64,000 nt of DNA from Symbiodinium natans (Eukaryota > Sar > Dinophyceae > Suessiales > Symbiodiniaceae), in assembly GCA_905221605.1 (NCBI GenBank), contig CAJNDS010002470.1, forward strand, positions 342,717 through 406,716, written 5' to 3'. Shown in pieces: positions 1-10,670 of the stretch. The translations under genes and the position numbers were made by a program. Position 1 is the first letter of the stretch; each line of letters opens with the position of its first letter. A model generated the notes under the pieces. That model was not told the origin of the DNA, did not search any database, and was given only the letters and a program-made list of their open reading frames with translations.

Positions 1-30
1 GTTTAGGGTTTAGGGTTTAGGGTTTAGGGC
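1..30 (+). repeat. Interstitial telomere-like repeat (TTTAGGG)n
   Basis: About four perfect TTTAGGG units open the window. Short tracts of the same kind follow at 167-195, 1804-1860, 3134-3152 and 3898-3955. Because they recur throughout the window they are interstitial and do not show that base 1 is a chromosome end. Confidence 0.9.
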
Positions 31-74
31 CTAGGGTTGAGGGTAGGAGTTAAGGCAGCCTAGGGTCGACTGAG

Positions 75-149
75 GACGAAGTATGAGACTCTGGCCAAAG
101 TCGCCTGTGACGCGGAGACGTGCCTCACTGTGGAGGATGCACACTGGAG
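75..149 (+). CDS. Exon-like segment, unknown protein
   Basis: A 75-nt open segment follows GAG|G and ends CTGGAG|GA. It reads TKYETLAKVACDAETC and continues to HW, with mostly G/C third positions. It lies between two TTTAGGG tracts. The product is not recognised. The frame and both AG|G junctions fit a dinoflagellate exon with a GA donor. Confidence 0.45.
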
Positions 150-295
150 GAATTCAGGCGCGGAACGTTTAGGGTTTAGGGTTTAGGGTTTAGAGGGTTT
201 TGAGAAAGCCCGATAATCCCATCTACCCTGAACCCACTCACTTCCGCTGTCTTCAACACGGTAGAGCCCAACTAAGTTTTTGAGTATTTTTGGAG

Positions 296-348
296 GCGTC
301 TACTGCCCGCTGGGCAGCGCGGAGCATGGGCGGGTCTACCGGAAGAAG
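296..348 (+). CDS. Exon-like segment, unknown protein
   Basis: A 53-nt open segment starts after TTTTTGGAG|G and stops before AAG|GC. It reads VYCPLGSAEHGRVYRKK. It may belong to the same gene as the segments at 75-149 and 390-431. Function unknown. Confidence 0.35.
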
Positions 349-389
349 GCGCTTTCTCTGAGCAGATGCCTTGCGTGACGTTTAGACAG

Positions 390-431
390 GCGAGGCTTGT
401 ACTGCAAGAAATGGCTCTTTACACGACAGAG
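390..431 (+). CDS. Exon-like segment, unknown protein
   Basis: Exactly 14 codons (ARLVLQEMALYTTE) lie between an ACAG|G acceptor-like and a GAG|GT donor-like junction. Too short to classify. Confidence 0.3.
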
Positions 432-743
432 GTGTCCGACCCTCCGGAAGCTGCATGAATCCCATAGACGCCTCGACACTGCACCTGCAACCGCCACCAG
501 GCCAATACCACGGAAGATGCTTTCTACCTGGAGCCCTTCGGATGCCTTCGGGTGCGCGGTGGTGTTAACCGCTGCACAGCGTGCAAGCTTGAGATGTTGA
601 TTTCCACAAATAGTCTTAACCCTAATTGAAGTCCCTGGTTCTCTTTTTACAGGACTGCTACTTGCAGTCGGTGGCTTGTCATGGACCCAGCGGCTTTCTT
701 AATCAACATTCGTGGAAATTGGCGGCAAGACTGCTTTGAATAT

Positions 744-848
744 GGGAAACCCGAAACCCGAAACCCTAAACCCTAAACCCTAAACCCTAAACCCTATAAA
801 CCCCCAAACCCCCAAACCCTAAACCCTGAACACCCCCCCAAACCCTAA
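744..848 (+). repeat. Interstitial CCCTAAA repeat tract
   Basis: Degenerate CCCTAAA array in the reverse orientation to the tracts at 1 and 1804, with variants such as CCCCAAA. It directly precedes the exon-like segment at 868. Confidence 0.85.
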
Positions 849-867
849 ACCCTTCAAATCCGCTGAG

Positions 868-961
868 GCCCTACGACCTGGCACTTCATCGAAGCAGCAA
901 GGTGTCCGGGAGCTGTGCTGCCGGGGAGCCACGGATGCAACTCGCAGCGGTTCTTGCGACC
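868..961 (+). CDS. Exon-like segment, unknown protein
   Basis: Follows GCTGAG|G. The frame stays open to the next telomere-like tract and reads ALRPGTSSKQQGVRELCC and onward. It may end earlier, at 901 (CAAG|GT). Not recognised. Confidence 0.35.
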
Positions 962-1693
962 TTGGGTTTAGAGTTTAGTTTGGGGCTTAATTAGAGTTTT
1001 TCTTCTATTTGCTCAAGAACTCCCCCCAAAAATGAAGAAGCATATTTTTGTTGGGGGTTCTTTAGCAAATGGTAGTAATGCACGGCACCAGCATTGAGAA
1101 GAGCCCCAGGTAGTTTGAGGGGAGCATGTGTGCACATTGGCATACTGAGCTGTTCTCAGGAGAGCTTCTGGGGTCAAATTGGCGTGAGAGCAAGGATGCA
1201 CTTACTGTGCTCAGCGATGTATGGAATGTGCAGAGACGGCCATGGACGGTCAAGATTTGCAAGGGTGCGTGAATCCGCTGGATTTCGGGCGGATCCACTG
1301 TTGGCACTTCTTGAGAGCTTGCCCTTTCCGGTAGAAACCCTAAACCCTAAACCCTAAACCCTAAGAACCCTTGCAAGCCCTCATAGGGCCCCCATAAGGC
1401 CTCTTGCAGTCGCATGCGGTAGTTCGGTCGTGCAGGCGTGAAAGCCAAGGGTATTTTGAGCTCACGGAAAGCTTTGACATATCAATGGGTAGACGGTTGA
1501 GGGTTTAGGCTTTAATAGGCTTTAATTCCAGATGTTTATTGCGGCTCACCAATAACATCTCCAATTACAAGAGCAGCAGTAGATGAACCTGGCAAAGTAG
1601 CGTGTGCTCGATCTACACCAGATCAATTCTCATCGGAATATGGATGAATATGGGATCTAAATTTCCCTAAACCCTGAACCCTGAACTCTCCAG

Positions 1694-1763
1694 GATTGGC
1701 TCATCCGTGCACCTGCTGCCTCAGACTACGCAGATGCAAAGGCTGGGCACTATGAGCTCAAAG
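1694..1763 (+). CDS. Exon-like segment, unknown protein
   Basis: Preceded by CTCCAG|G and followed by AAAG|GC. Reads DWLIRAPAASDYADAKAGHY then ELK. The frame could also run on to about 1803. TTTAGGG repeats follow immediately. Function unknown. Confidence 0.45.
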
Positions 1764-2140
1764 GCGCCTGGGCTTCTAGGGGGCGCATGGGGCTTGCAAT
1801 GGGGTTTAGGTTTAGGGTTTAGGGTTTAGGGTTTAGGGTTTAGGGTTTAGGGTTTAGGGCTTACAAGGGCTTGTAAAGGTTTGCCAGGGTTTGTAACGAT
1901 TTCGAGGAACCCATGAGGGTTTGATTTTGGGTTCATGGAGCAGCCTTCGAGTCAAGTCCAAAACCTTTGAGAGCACTGAGGCCTATCCTTTCGAGACCCT
2001 AGGTACATCGATAAGTCAGCTTCGTGAGCTTGGAGCATCCGCCGTTTGTTGGAGCTTAACCCTAAACCCTAAACCCTAAACCCGTTTGGTGGAGCTTTGG
2101 GGCTATGGATGGAGGCTTCAGGGTCAAGTTTAGGGTTCAG

Positions 2141-2236
2141 GAGTGCGTTGGGATCATGCTGTGGGGCGCCGGCTCAGGCAACGTGCTGAAGTGCATCCCT
2201 CGCAAGTCATTTTCGGTGCAGCTCCTTGGCTTGCAG
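2141..2236 (+). CDS. Exon-like segment, 32 codons, unknown protein
   Basis: Exactly 96 nt between GTTCAG|G and TTGCAG|GC. The reading begins ECVGIMLWGAGSGNVLKC and ends LLGLQ. Strong third-position G/C bias and both dinoflagellate-style junctions make this one of the clearest host exons. The preceding bases are TTTAGGGTTCAG, so the acceptor sits in a telomere-like context. Confidence 0.5.
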
Positions 2237-2261
2237 GCTTTGGGGGCATATTGGTATATGT

Positions 2262-2288
2262 GTATGTGTATATATATATATATATATG
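2262..2288 (+). repeat. TA microsatellite
   Basis: Short TG/TA dinucleotide tract directly after the exon-like segment ending at 2236. Confidence 0.8.
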
Positions 2289-2995
2289 TTACGATTTAGA
2301 ATTGTTATCGAGTTTGTAACATTTTGTTATTTCAAGATTTTTACTCTTGGTAAGATGCTCTTTTTTGACGAAGACCCCAGAGACCCGACACCACGCACAC
2401 ATGGCCTCCCTTCCTGGGGTCGGGTTGCCTTCAGTTGAGAAATTCAGTTCGGTCCGTGTCGGGCAGGCGAACATCAAAATCCCCCTGCGCTTACTATCTC
2501 TGCCCTGCTCGGACGTGCGCCCATGAGCATGGAGCGCACAGCTGGTGTCGAGGGCGAATCATGATCTATCCACACAAATAATGGGAGCCTAAGAAAAGCT
2601 AAGAGAAACTAGACCCCGGCACCAGTCACAGGCACCAGTCACAAGCAAGGCCTGGCCCGTAAGTTGGCCCATGGCCTGCAAGGGGCGGCTATAGCAAAGT
2701 ATACGAAGATGAGCCCAGACCCTCAGAATGAGCCAAGGCCCTGGGCCAAGCAAAGAGCATCATGAAATCTGACGAGGGCCTTGCACAATAAAGTTGGAGC
2801 TTGCACTCCCGGCAAGAACTTCAAGATACCGTTTGAAGTTTGAGATCATGTCTAGTTGCGGCAAGAGAACTGAGAGCTTCATGTGGAGCACCACAACCAG
2901 TTGGTGAAGCAACGTGCTGGCACCAACTGGTAACATTGACCGGTATGATCACAAGCTCATCATTGGACTCGGAAACCTGGCCAGACTGCTGTCAG
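2289..2995. other. Stretch without a supported gene
   Basis: AT-rich start (2289-2360), then unique sequence. Open frames here are short and conflict between strands. I see no splice-bounded coding segment or repeat until about 2996. Confidence 0.5.
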
Positions 2996-3096
2996 CAAAA
3001 TCCACACGACGGACATCTATGTCCAAACGCGATGGGTGCGAAAGGGCACGAAGGCGCAGCTCATCTCCGGCGTCGCTAACTCCACTTATTGTTCAG
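2996..3096 (+). CDS. Exon-like segment, unknown protein
   Basis: After CTGTCAG the frame reads KIHTTDIYVQTRWVRKGTKA, continues LISGVANSTYC and reaches a TTCAG at 3096. Its left edge is uncertain because other frames are also open. Function unknown. Confidence 0.35.
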
Positions 3097-3210
3097 ATTT
3101 GGCCCCACCCACCTACCCGGTTCAGAGTTCGGGGTTTAGGGTTTAGGGTTAAAAAGACGCAAGACTGAGAAGAACTGGGCTGAGCCTCTGATCTGTTTCT
3201 GAGGTTTCAG

Positions 3211-3255
3211 GTGCGAGATTGCCGCAAGCCGGCACAGCTGGACGCCCCGGACCAG
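3211..3255 (+). CDS. Exon-like segment, unknown protein
   Basis: Follows a pyrimidine-rich TTTCAG|G. Fifteen codons (VRDCRKPAQLDAPDQ) end at CAG|GC. The frame also runs on to a TGA near 3281, so it could be a terminal exon. Confidence 0.4.
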
Positions 3256-3530
3256 GCCATCTTCCCTGAATCCCGTCAGTCCTGAGACAGAAGCCCTCAA
3301 CCATCATTCGCATAAGCCCTGTAGAAGCTGTACTGCAAACTTTCAGGGTTGGACGTGCTTCCGTGCCCCCTGTCCATGATCATGGGCTGCAACGAGAGAT
3401 GGGTCCAGGAAACATCCTGCGCTTCATGTGTGCCAGGTCCTGCGTCTTTTGTGTTTTGCAGCTGCCTCTTAGCACAAGAAAAAAGCCAAAAAGCAGGAAC
3501 CCTAAACCAAAAAGTGCTTCCTAAATTTAC

Positions 3531-3596
3531 TCTAGGGGTCGGAATAATTATACTACAATAACCCCCCCCAAAACCCGATTCTAACTATTCAGGCCC
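3531..3596. mobile_element. Short MITE-like repeat, copy 1 of pair with 57050
   Basis: Its right part (3550-3595) matches 57108-57153 closely, including ATAACCCCCC followed by AAAACCC and a shared GGCCCC end. The left part is shortened relative to the other copy. Confidence 0.45.
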
Positions 3597-3815
3597 CGAA
3601 AAGTAACTTGGCAATGTCAGGTTATCCCGAGCCTGGTGGCTGACGATCCTGGCACGAGAGCTCCACAGGAGCCGTGTCCCTAAGGGTCCATGCACCTAAA
3701 TGCGAATTATTGGGGCCTTAAAGTAGGGTTTAGGGTTTTGGGTTTGGGTTTTGGGTTTTGGGTTGTATACACACTACAACACACTACAAGATCCCAAGCC
3801 CTGTTGGCGTTGAAG

Positions 3816-3881
3816 GACTTCTGGCTGCATCCTTGCGACTGCGCCCCCGAGCAATGGGGAAAGGCAGTCCCAGTGAATGAG
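3816..3881 (+). CDS. Exon-like segment, 22 codons, unknown protein
   Basis: Exactly 66 nt from GAAG|G to GAG|GC, reading DFWLHPCDCAPEQWGKAVPV then NE. The dense Trp/Cys content and clean junctions suggest a real exon. TTTAGGG repeats follow within 20 nt. Confidence 0.45.
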
Positions 3882-4126
3882 GCGCAGTCTGCATAAGGCT
3901 TAGGGTTAGGGTTTAGGGTTTAGGATGCAGAGTTTAGGGTTTAGGGTTTAGGGTTTAAGGGCCCTTAGAGGCTTAGGATATTGGGGCTTTTGACATGGGA
4001 TTGGGGAGATGTGTGCTTGCCTCCCCTCCCTCCAGTTGTTGCTGAGGACCCTGGGGCGTAGGCACTGCAACTTGTTGACCCTTCCTTGCCTGTAGGGCTT
4101 ATAGGAGCAAATTGAGATGCCCAGAA

Positions 4127-4338
4127 TGGCCATATATATATATATATATATTTCTATATGTATATATCTATCTATCTATATATATATATGTATATGTGTA
4201 CATATATGTATATATCATATATACATACATATATGATATATACATATAATATACATGTGTATATATATATATATACATATATTATATTCACACATACAAT
4301 ATTTACATATGAAATAGCTTGCCCATGTTTAAACACAG

Positions 4339-4392
<54 letters not shown>

Positions 4393-4465
4393 CTATATAT
4401 ATATATATATACATATATGTATAGATGTGTGTGTGTACATTATATATATATATATATGCACAGAT
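4127..4465. repeat. Large AT microsatellite
   Basis: Over 300 bases of TA/TATG/TACA dinucleotide-type repeat, imperfect and with interruptions near 4310-4340. Open frames inside it are artefacts of the repeat on both strands. Confidence 0.9.
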
Positions 4466-4720
4466 ATGGGTGGTGGGCTACAATCCTTGGTCGCCTGCTC
4501 ACAGGAATCCTGGGAGGCGATCCCATCGGGAAGCAGCAACGAGCACCCCGCCTTCAAATGAAGTCCTCGTATACGTCTGGGCTCTCAGGGTTCAGGGTTT
4601 ACGGGTTAGGGTTTAGGGTTTAGGGTTAAAGTTATGGACGGTCTTCTGGGTCATTGGGGGTTTTAGCGCTTTTTGTCCGGGATTTTCGGCTGATTCGACC
4701 CGGCTTCATGAGTCCGCGAG

Positions 4721-4798
4721 ATGCCCTACGACGTATGCGTCGGAAATCGCTTTCAGTTCCGAGATCGGGCCCCGGGATTGCAAGCCAAACCCGAGTTG
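4721..4798 (+). CDS. Exon-like segment, unknown protein
   Basis: After CGAG the frame reads PYDVCVGNRFQFRDRAPGLQ then AKPE. A second frame across the same bases is also open, so the choice rests only on composition. Function unknown. Confidence 0.25.
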
Positions 4799-6161
4799 CT
4801 TCCAGCGCCTTTTACATTTTTCGCAAGTGCAATGTGGAGAGACATCTACTCCCCTGTCTGTCTACGTAAGGCCCTTGGTCTTAATCCCTATAAGCCACTA
4901 AGCCCCCCTTGCCACAAACCCCTTCAAGCTTAAAAGCCTTCTTCCTAAGGTACATCGCAGCACCGTATGCAATCGTCTCAGGCGCGGGGGTCTAGCTTTT
5001 TCCTGGGATACCATGGATAGACGACATGCAGAGCACTTCCTTACAGGAATCAAGTCACAAAGGATGCTGCCGATCAATTGTTTGACTCTTGCAAATGCCA
5101 CCCTGAGGACAGTTTGTTTGCCCGTCCAGGCGCGCAGGGCGAACCATCGCATAAGCATATACACGCCAGCACGACCTTCGTAGAGGCCCTTGGAGCATCT
5201 TCTATACACAGAGAATATGTTGCTGCGTGGACGGCCCGGCTGAGCATTGGGGGGGTGGATGGTTGATCAGCTGTGCCACTGAAGCAAAGTTCATCCTTGC
5301 AAAAATTTCTACCTTCAACCAAAAAGCAGGGCAACCCATCCCTCCCTAGAGGCAGCTGCTTGGGCAGCACTGGGACACCGAATCCGCCGCCTGGCATGGA
5401 GAGTGCTGCCAACTGTACATATGGTCGTTATGGTCTAGACCTCATCAAGCCTGCGAAGAGTAGACCCCTTGAACTCCAGTAGCGAACTCCGCCAAAGCCT
5501 GAAATGTCTGCACCCAAAACTACGGGCAGACACAGGGTGCTCCCAAAACCCACAAACCCCCCTTTACCCGAAGCCGGGCCCAGGGAAGGGCCTCGGTAGG
5601 GGGCTGTTTATGGAGCCTTATGCAGGGCAAGTTTGGGCCTACAAGCCTCGGAATCAAGTCGGTGGCGTGACACTGGCCGATGCCACTGCTTCATCTGCAG
5701 AGGCAACACTTGAATCGACCTGGGAAGGTCGAAACATGCTCGTTGAAATCACCGGCCCCCGGCTTGAAACAGATTGCCAACGCACCTGAAACGCACCACC
5801 CTCCATCTGGGGGGTGTCCAAAATTAGGGGTCTTCTTGGGGTCCGTACAAGTCCAGACTACTTTCCGAAACATAAGCCAAGATTGAGCAGGTCGTAAACA
5901 GTTACAGACAGGGGACATGGGTGCTTGAAGACGAATAAGCAAAAACACTGCAAGCCCTAAACCCCAATGTCGTAAGTATGGATAGGTTGACACGTGCGTC
6001 CTCGCCTGACCCTTACAGCCCTCAACTCAAAGTGTGCTAGACCAAACCTGTGAACAGCGCCAGAGAAGCCAATATTACTACAAGCAATCCTAGTGTGAAG
6101 AGTATATTAATCACATGAAGGAAAATTAGTTGCATATCAATATCTCTAAACAGTCTCCCAG

Positions 6162-6234
6162 GAAGTCATGGAGCGCGCAGATTGTGAGGCCCGGTGCCGC
6201 CAGGACATCTGGGCATGGGGGCCACGGGAGAAAG
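6162..6234 (+). CDS. Exon-like segment, unknown protein
   Basis: Begins after TCCCAG|G and ends GAGAAAG|GT, 73 nt. Reads EVMERADCEARCRQDIWAWG then PREK, with charged and Cys/Trp-rich composition. Function unknown. Confidence 0.45.
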
Positions 6235-6880
6235 GTTGCGGTTTTGTGGTGCTTTGAGGGAAGTTTGATGGTTTTTAGATTTCTGGCCGGTTCTCTGGTT
6301 TGAAGCGCTTGAGGTTTCGGGTTTGGGGCTTACGGTCAGCTTTACAAGGTTTAGGAGACTCAGGGTCCGGGTTCAGACCTCCAGATCGGTTCGCAGGGTC
6401 ATCGACTCAGGCTTGAGATGTTAAATCTAGGGCAAGCTAATGCAGGACGCTGGGCTTGAGGCTTTAGGGTTAGGGTTTCGGGTTTATGGGGCTTAGGAAA
6501 TCTGAAAAGAGAACGTTGCTTGAGGGAAGGGTGCTTGAAGTTCCAGGTCTTGGGGTTCCCGTGTCCCAGAGTTGGCACAAGTTAGCATCTATGCAGAAAG
6601 TTAAAGCCCTCATCGCAAAGCACCCAAGCAGGACTCGAAGTGCAAGTACTTCTGGCACGGCACGCAGCACTCCGCGAGCGTATGCCGAACATTTCGAGCT
6701 TGCGATGTCTTGGCATCCTGCCTCACCTGAGAGGTAGGCCCGGTAGGCCGGTAGGCCCTTGGGACATTCTATCTTTCCCCCTTGTTGGGTTTAGGAGGAT
6801 CATATTCAGGGATGTTTTTTTCAGGGGGTTCTGAGGGCCACCCTGGTGTATGTCTTGTCAGCTTATTTCTCTACGTCGAG

Positions 6881-6958
6881 GTTGACGACTGTGAGCTTCA
6901 AGTACCTTCGTCGAGGGGAAAGCATTCAACCGTAGATCTGGCTTGGGAGTTGTCGTAG
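6881..6958 (+). CDS. Probable terminal exon, unknown protein
   Basis: Follows GTCGAG|G. Twenty-five codons begin VDDCELQVPSSRGKHSTV and finish with an in-frame TAG at 6956-6958. A real 3' terminal exon would look like this; the upstream partners are not identified. Confidence 0.4.
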   Translation, partial: VDDCELQVPSSRGKHSTVDLAWELS

Positions 6959-7312
6959 AGCCGTTTCTTCTCTTCAGCAATCGGTCCATGTTCCTTCCTG
7001 CTCCTCCTACCCGTACCCCTCCATTCATCTGGCCATGCCTCGTTGCTCTAGTCAGCAAGTTCCCGCATTTGCTTCCAATGGTAACTGCACTCTGACTCCT
7101 CGACGCATGCTTCTTTTTGCTCGTCCGCCACAGTTCCAGTAGCAGATGCACAACCAGAAGCGACCGCAGTTGCGTTGACGCAGCGAAGCATACTGGTTCT
7201 TAGGTATTTCCCCATAGGTTCCTTTAAAGGGATATTTAGGGCAACACAAGGTCCTTAATTCCCTAGTTCAGAACGTATAGGGCCGAGACAAGCAAACCCG
7301 GACAGCCCTCAG

Positions 7313-7356
7313 GTTCGCGAGTTCGGCCTTGACGGGACGCTGTCCGCAATGCCCAG
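7313..7356 (+). CDS. Exon-like segment, unknown protein
   Basis: CCTCAG|G to CCCAG|GC, 44 nt, reading VREFGLDGTLSAMP. Junction style and codon bias match neighbouring segments. Confidence 0.35.
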
Positions 7357-7445
7357 GCAGAAGACGTGCCAGGTGCAGCGGGGGAGGGTCGCTGGTGGCT
7401 TCGTACTTCAACCCCAAAATCTCAACCTTAAGCCCGGAACCCTGT

Positions 7446-7553
7446 ATGGGGGTTCAGAAAGTAGGGGACCCCCCAAATTTCGACCCCCAACTAGTAGGAT
7501 TCCCTTATAGTAAGGACCGCGAGAAGGTACCCCCTAATTTCGGAAACCCCAAA
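7446..7553. mobile_element. MITE-like palindromic element (family 1)
   Basis: Inverted ends: the left GGGGGTTCAGAAAGTAGGGG pairs imperfectly with the right end, whose complement starts GGGGTTTCCGAAATTAGGGG. The same ends occur at 10508, 44597, 54445, 55953 and 56250. No ORF. Confidence 0.5.
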
Positions 7554-7583
7554 CCCTAAACCCAAAACCCCATATATGTCCAG

Positions 7584-7639
7584 GTGGCTGATGCCAACCT
7601 CTGCTGGCTGACGACGATGCGTCGGTCTTTCCTGGCAAG
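7584..7639 (+). CDS. Exon-like segment, unknown protein
   Basis: TCCAG|G to GCAAG|GC, 56 nt, reading VADANLCWLTTMRRSFLA. It lies immediately right of a family 1 palindromic element and a short CCCTAAA tract. Confidence 0.4.
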
Positions 7640-7883
7640 GCCGTGAGCGCAACGGCTGATAGACACCTATACGACATTGTCCGGAGTTAAGGTTACGGGT
7701 AGGGTTTAGGGTGTCTAGAGTTTCTAGGGTTTCTATTAGGGCTGTTTTGGGACCGTTTCGGGCTTTGCATCGACTGGGAAGGTGCCGGTCGCAGGGACAG
7801 ATGCCACCATGGCGGAACTCACCTTTAGCATCCTTGCTTGCTTCAGGGCATGCCGACATTTCGTAGCAGTTGCGTAGATTCGG

Positions 7884-7909
<26 letters not shown>

Positions 7910-7914
<5 letters not shown>

Positions 7915-8017
7915 GGTACTTCTCTAAATATTGGTCCCTTTTGGGGAGGCCCTTTAAAGGGTGCCGCCTTTTCATGCGTACTCAAAAAGGGACCCTAGTT
8001 TAGAGAACTACCCATAT
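7910..8017. mobile_element. MITE-like palindromic element (family 2)
   Basis: About 33-bp imperfect terminal inverted repeats: ATATGGGTACTTCTCTAAAT at the left against the complement of the right end, ATATGGGTAGTTCTCTAAAC. The centre holds CCCTTTAAAGGG. A lone right half recurs at 43806-43839. Confidence 0.55.
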
Positions 8018-8743
8018 GTCAGCTATGGCAGCTATCTTTTGCAGGCCTCCATCGGCGAATCCCAAGAGCGGTGCGAAGGCGGAGGCCCTCTTGCTTTACA
8101 TGGCCGTGGTTATAAGTTATAAGGGGTTGCAGATGTTACTGGAGGCCTCTGAATATGCTGGCCTCTGGCAAAATAGCTTAAAACCCTATGTTTCAATGGG
8201 AGCCCGATTCGAACGCACCCTGTCGCTTGGGAATGTGGGGCACTTTGTGTCAGGTAGTGTAGAGTTTGCCTTGGTTAGAAATTTGAACATTCAGAACATC
8301 GTCTGGAAAGGATACCCGGCAGAAAAGATGAGGATATGACTCATGCGACATGATGTAGGCTGTAGGCTGTATATTGGTCTGAGATCACTTTTGAAGGTCG
8401 TGTTTCAGCGGCAGAGTTCAGGGCCTGAAGGTTTGCGAACGCATGCACATGGTCTGGTCAGTTAACCCGTCGCCGGTCGCCGCAAGAGCACACGTCCAGA
8501 AACACCTCGACCCTAATCCCTGATCAGCAAGCAGCCGCTCTTTTCGTGGCTCTAGTGTCTCCATCCCCCGACTAACTGCCAACATCGCTATCTCGCTGCC
8601 GCTGCTCAACTACCATTTTCAAACCTGACTACTGCCCCAAAACTACACGAAACCCCCTACACCCTGAAAAACCGAAACCTAAACACTAAACTGGCTGTTA
8701 ATTCTTGATGTGTCTGGTGTGCAGTATCCTGACTATGGATTCT

Positions 8744-8850
8744 CCTGAACCCTAAACCATCCTAAACCCTCAACCTTCAACCCTAAACCCTAAAAACCCT
8801 GAAAACCCTAAAAACCCTAAAAACCCTAAAAACCCCAAACCCTAAGCCCC
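8744..8850 (+). repeat. CCCTAAA-type tract with AAACCCTA variants
   Basis: Degenerate telomere-like array, including runs of CCCTAAAAA. The opposite-orientation array starts at 8991, so the exon-like segment at 8917 sits between inverted telomeric tracts. Confidence 0.85.
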
Positions 8851-8916
8851 TAACCTAAACTGGTTCTTAAAATTCTTGAAGCCCTAGGCTCCTAGAGCTT
8901 ATACGCGCCCTGCGAG

Positions 8917-8982
8917 GCGGAGATCGCCCCGATGCCCAAGAAGCCGGCCGATCCGCCGAGCAGCAAGATGCTGGGACGAATG
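8917..8982 (+). CDS. Exon-like segment, 22 codons, unknown protein
   Basis: Exactly 66 nt from GCGAG|G to CGAATG|GT. Reads AEIAPMPKKPADPPSSKMLG then RM, a Pro/Lys-rich linker-like composition. Flanked by CCCTAAA repeats on the left and TTTAGGG repeats on the right. Confidence 0.45.
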
Positions 8983-8990
8983 GTAGCTTT

Positions 8991-9160
8991 GGGTTTAGGG
9001 TTTAGGGTTTATTGTTTAGGGTTTAGGGGTTTGGGGTTTGGGGTTTGGGGTTTAGGGTTGAGGGTTGAGGGTTTAGGGATTTAGGTTTAGGGTTTTGGGG
9101 TTTGGGGCGTAGGGTTTATGGTCTAGGGTTTAGGGTTTAGGGTTTAGGGTTTAGGGTGAT
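8991..9160 (+). repeat. TTTAGGG tract, 170 bp, degenerate
   Basis: Long array with GGGTTTGGGG and TTTAGGG variants. It immediately follows the GT donor-like end of the segment at 8917-8982. Confidence 0.9.
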
Positions 9161-9608
9161 CCCTTAACTTGTCAGAATCAGTAGCCCCCCAAACATAGAC
9201 GTCCCCAGTACTGGGGGCCGTAGAAAAAGGGTGGACGATGCAGAGACTTCCAAAGAGGTGTGTAGAGGGATATGGGCTAGGGGTCCTGGATAGGAGCCTC
9301 AAAGGGATTGGGCTGTTTTGAAGTGCTCCATGAGCTGTTTCGGCTTCCGAAAGCAGCAGGTTTTGGAGTCGAAGCAAGGCTAGCAATCTTCTGGCCGGCT
9401 CTACAATCACTAAGCTGATTGCACGGTCGTCTCTATGTGGCATGCGCAATATGTCAGTTTACCCGGCTTGTGCACTTTGAACAAATGACGGAGGTGCATG
9501 GTGTACACTTGAGAAGCACACTACACTCTCAGCTCGAAACAACTTTCTCTGTCTCATGCGCTTGCTTGCTTGAATGTGTCTGTGGCGGTGCAAATCCGCG
9601 AAACCCAG

Positions 9609-9649
9609 GATGGTTTCCTGGTTCAAGTCCGAGGCAAGACCCGAAGCAG
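9609..9649 (+). CDS. Exon-like segment, unknown protein
   Basis: ACCCAG|G to AAGCAG, reading DGFLVQVRGKTRS. Contains GGTTCAAGTCC, which resembles a tRNA B box, but no tRNA fold accompanies it. TTTAGGG follows directly. Confidence 0.3.
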
Positions 9650-9813
9650 AGTTTAGGGTTTTCGGCTCGGGGAGGTCAGACTTAGGCTTATGATATTGCA
9701 GGGCTTGGGATTTTGAGGGTGGAAGCACCCTACAGTGGAATATCTTGCCCGCGCTCGGCATGTCGTCTGCATGGTCAGTGGTGCGCAAGCCAGCCTCCTC
9801 AGCCTCCCGGCAG

Positions 9814-9903
9814 GATGCGGGTAGCGTTTGGCGGAGCAGCGTTGGGAAGCACGTGGGGAAGTCTGTCAAGAGACTTGTCTTGAAGCCACAGCTGCAGTCC
9901 TGA
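9814..9903 (+). CDS. Exon-like segment, possibly terminal, unknown protein
   Basis: After GGCAG|G, 28 codons begin DAGSVWRSSVGKHVGKSVKR and end KPQLQ, then Ser and TGA at 9901-9903. A basic (Lys/Arg-rich) C-terminus is predicted. The same frame is open upstream to about 9756, so the exon may be longer. Confidence 0.4.
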   Translation, partial: DAGSVWRSSVGKHVGKSVKRLVLKPQLQS

Positions 9904-10247
9904 GGATTTTGCTGCCGCGCTGACCCTGCTAGCCCCCGCTCCCTAAGCCCTGTAAGCCCATGCTCTAAACGGCCCTAAAGCCTACCTACTAAGCTCACCT
10001 GAGCCCATCTGATCCCTTAAGTTCCCCACGACATCTTCCTCTTGTGCAACTCACCGGCTGCGTTGGGGACCGCAGCACTCGAGCGTCGCCACCAGCATCT
10101 GAAGCAAGAAAGATCAAGACGATGCCATCGCGGGCCTTTTGCTGCATCTCCCTTTCATCGCGAATGTCCATGGTAGCCAACCATAAACCCTTAAACCCTA
10201 AACCCTACAACCAGTGGTGGCTACCAGCAGCACCTGCTAATTTTCAG

Positions 10248-10299
10248 CCTCCCGACATCGGCGAGCTGTACCGAAGATCGAGCTGGCGATGGAATGAAG
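10248..10299 (+). CDS. Exon-like segment, unknown protein
   Basis: Follows a good pyrimidine-AG (TTTTCAG) and ends GAATGAAG|GC. Reads PPDIGELYRRSSWRWNE. It lies 370 bases upstream of the first matched exon of gene copy A and could belong to it. Confidence 0.4.
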
Positions 10300-10507
10300 G
10301 CCTTTAAAGGCTTGCGGGCATGAACAGCAGGCACAGTGGGTTTAGGGCTTACGGTTTAGGGTCTAGGGCAGTACTTAACCTTTGGACAGTGGGTTACATA
10401 CGTTCGTACTTTCGCTCGTTGCTGACAAAAGTTCTGCTTAGAAGCAGCTCAGCTCCCACACTCCGTTTCTTTTGGCAAGGCTTCTCGAGGCCGAACGTCT
10501 TTTTGCA

Positions 10508-10620
10508 ATGCTTATTTTGGGGTTTCCGAAAATAGGGGTACTCTTTATGGGGGTTCCTAGAATAAGGACTATAATATTTTGGGGGTATATTACGGGTACC
10601 CCTTTTTGGGGAAATACCAT
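10508..10620. mobile_element. MITE-like palindromic element (family 1)
   Basis: Left end GGGGTTTCCGAAAATAGGGG pairs with the complement of the right end, GGTATTTCCCCAAAAAGGGG. Same family as 44597-44724, with which it shares the left end almost exactly. Confidence 0.55.
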
Positions 10621-10670
10621 TTGGCAAGCGAAGCTGGGCAGAGGGTCTAAGGGCAAACGGCATTTTCTAG

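Noticed and set aside
1-30. Window start as a true telomere
   Set aside because: Only about four units, and identical tracts recur throughout the window in both orientations.
4158-4424. ORFs of repeated Tyr/Ile on both strands in AT microsatellites (also at 60.4 kb and 44.9 kb)
   Set aside because: Pure consequence of TA dinucleotide repeats.
9560-9660. Possible tRNA gene (GGTTCAAGTCC resembles a B box)
   Set aside because: No A box at the right distance and no cloverleaf arms; the word falls in a better-supported coding frame.
10000-10180. Minus-strand ORF beginning MATMDIRDEREMQQKARDG
   Set aside because: Plausible composition, but a plus-strand frame overlaps it and neither shows clear splice edges; not called.
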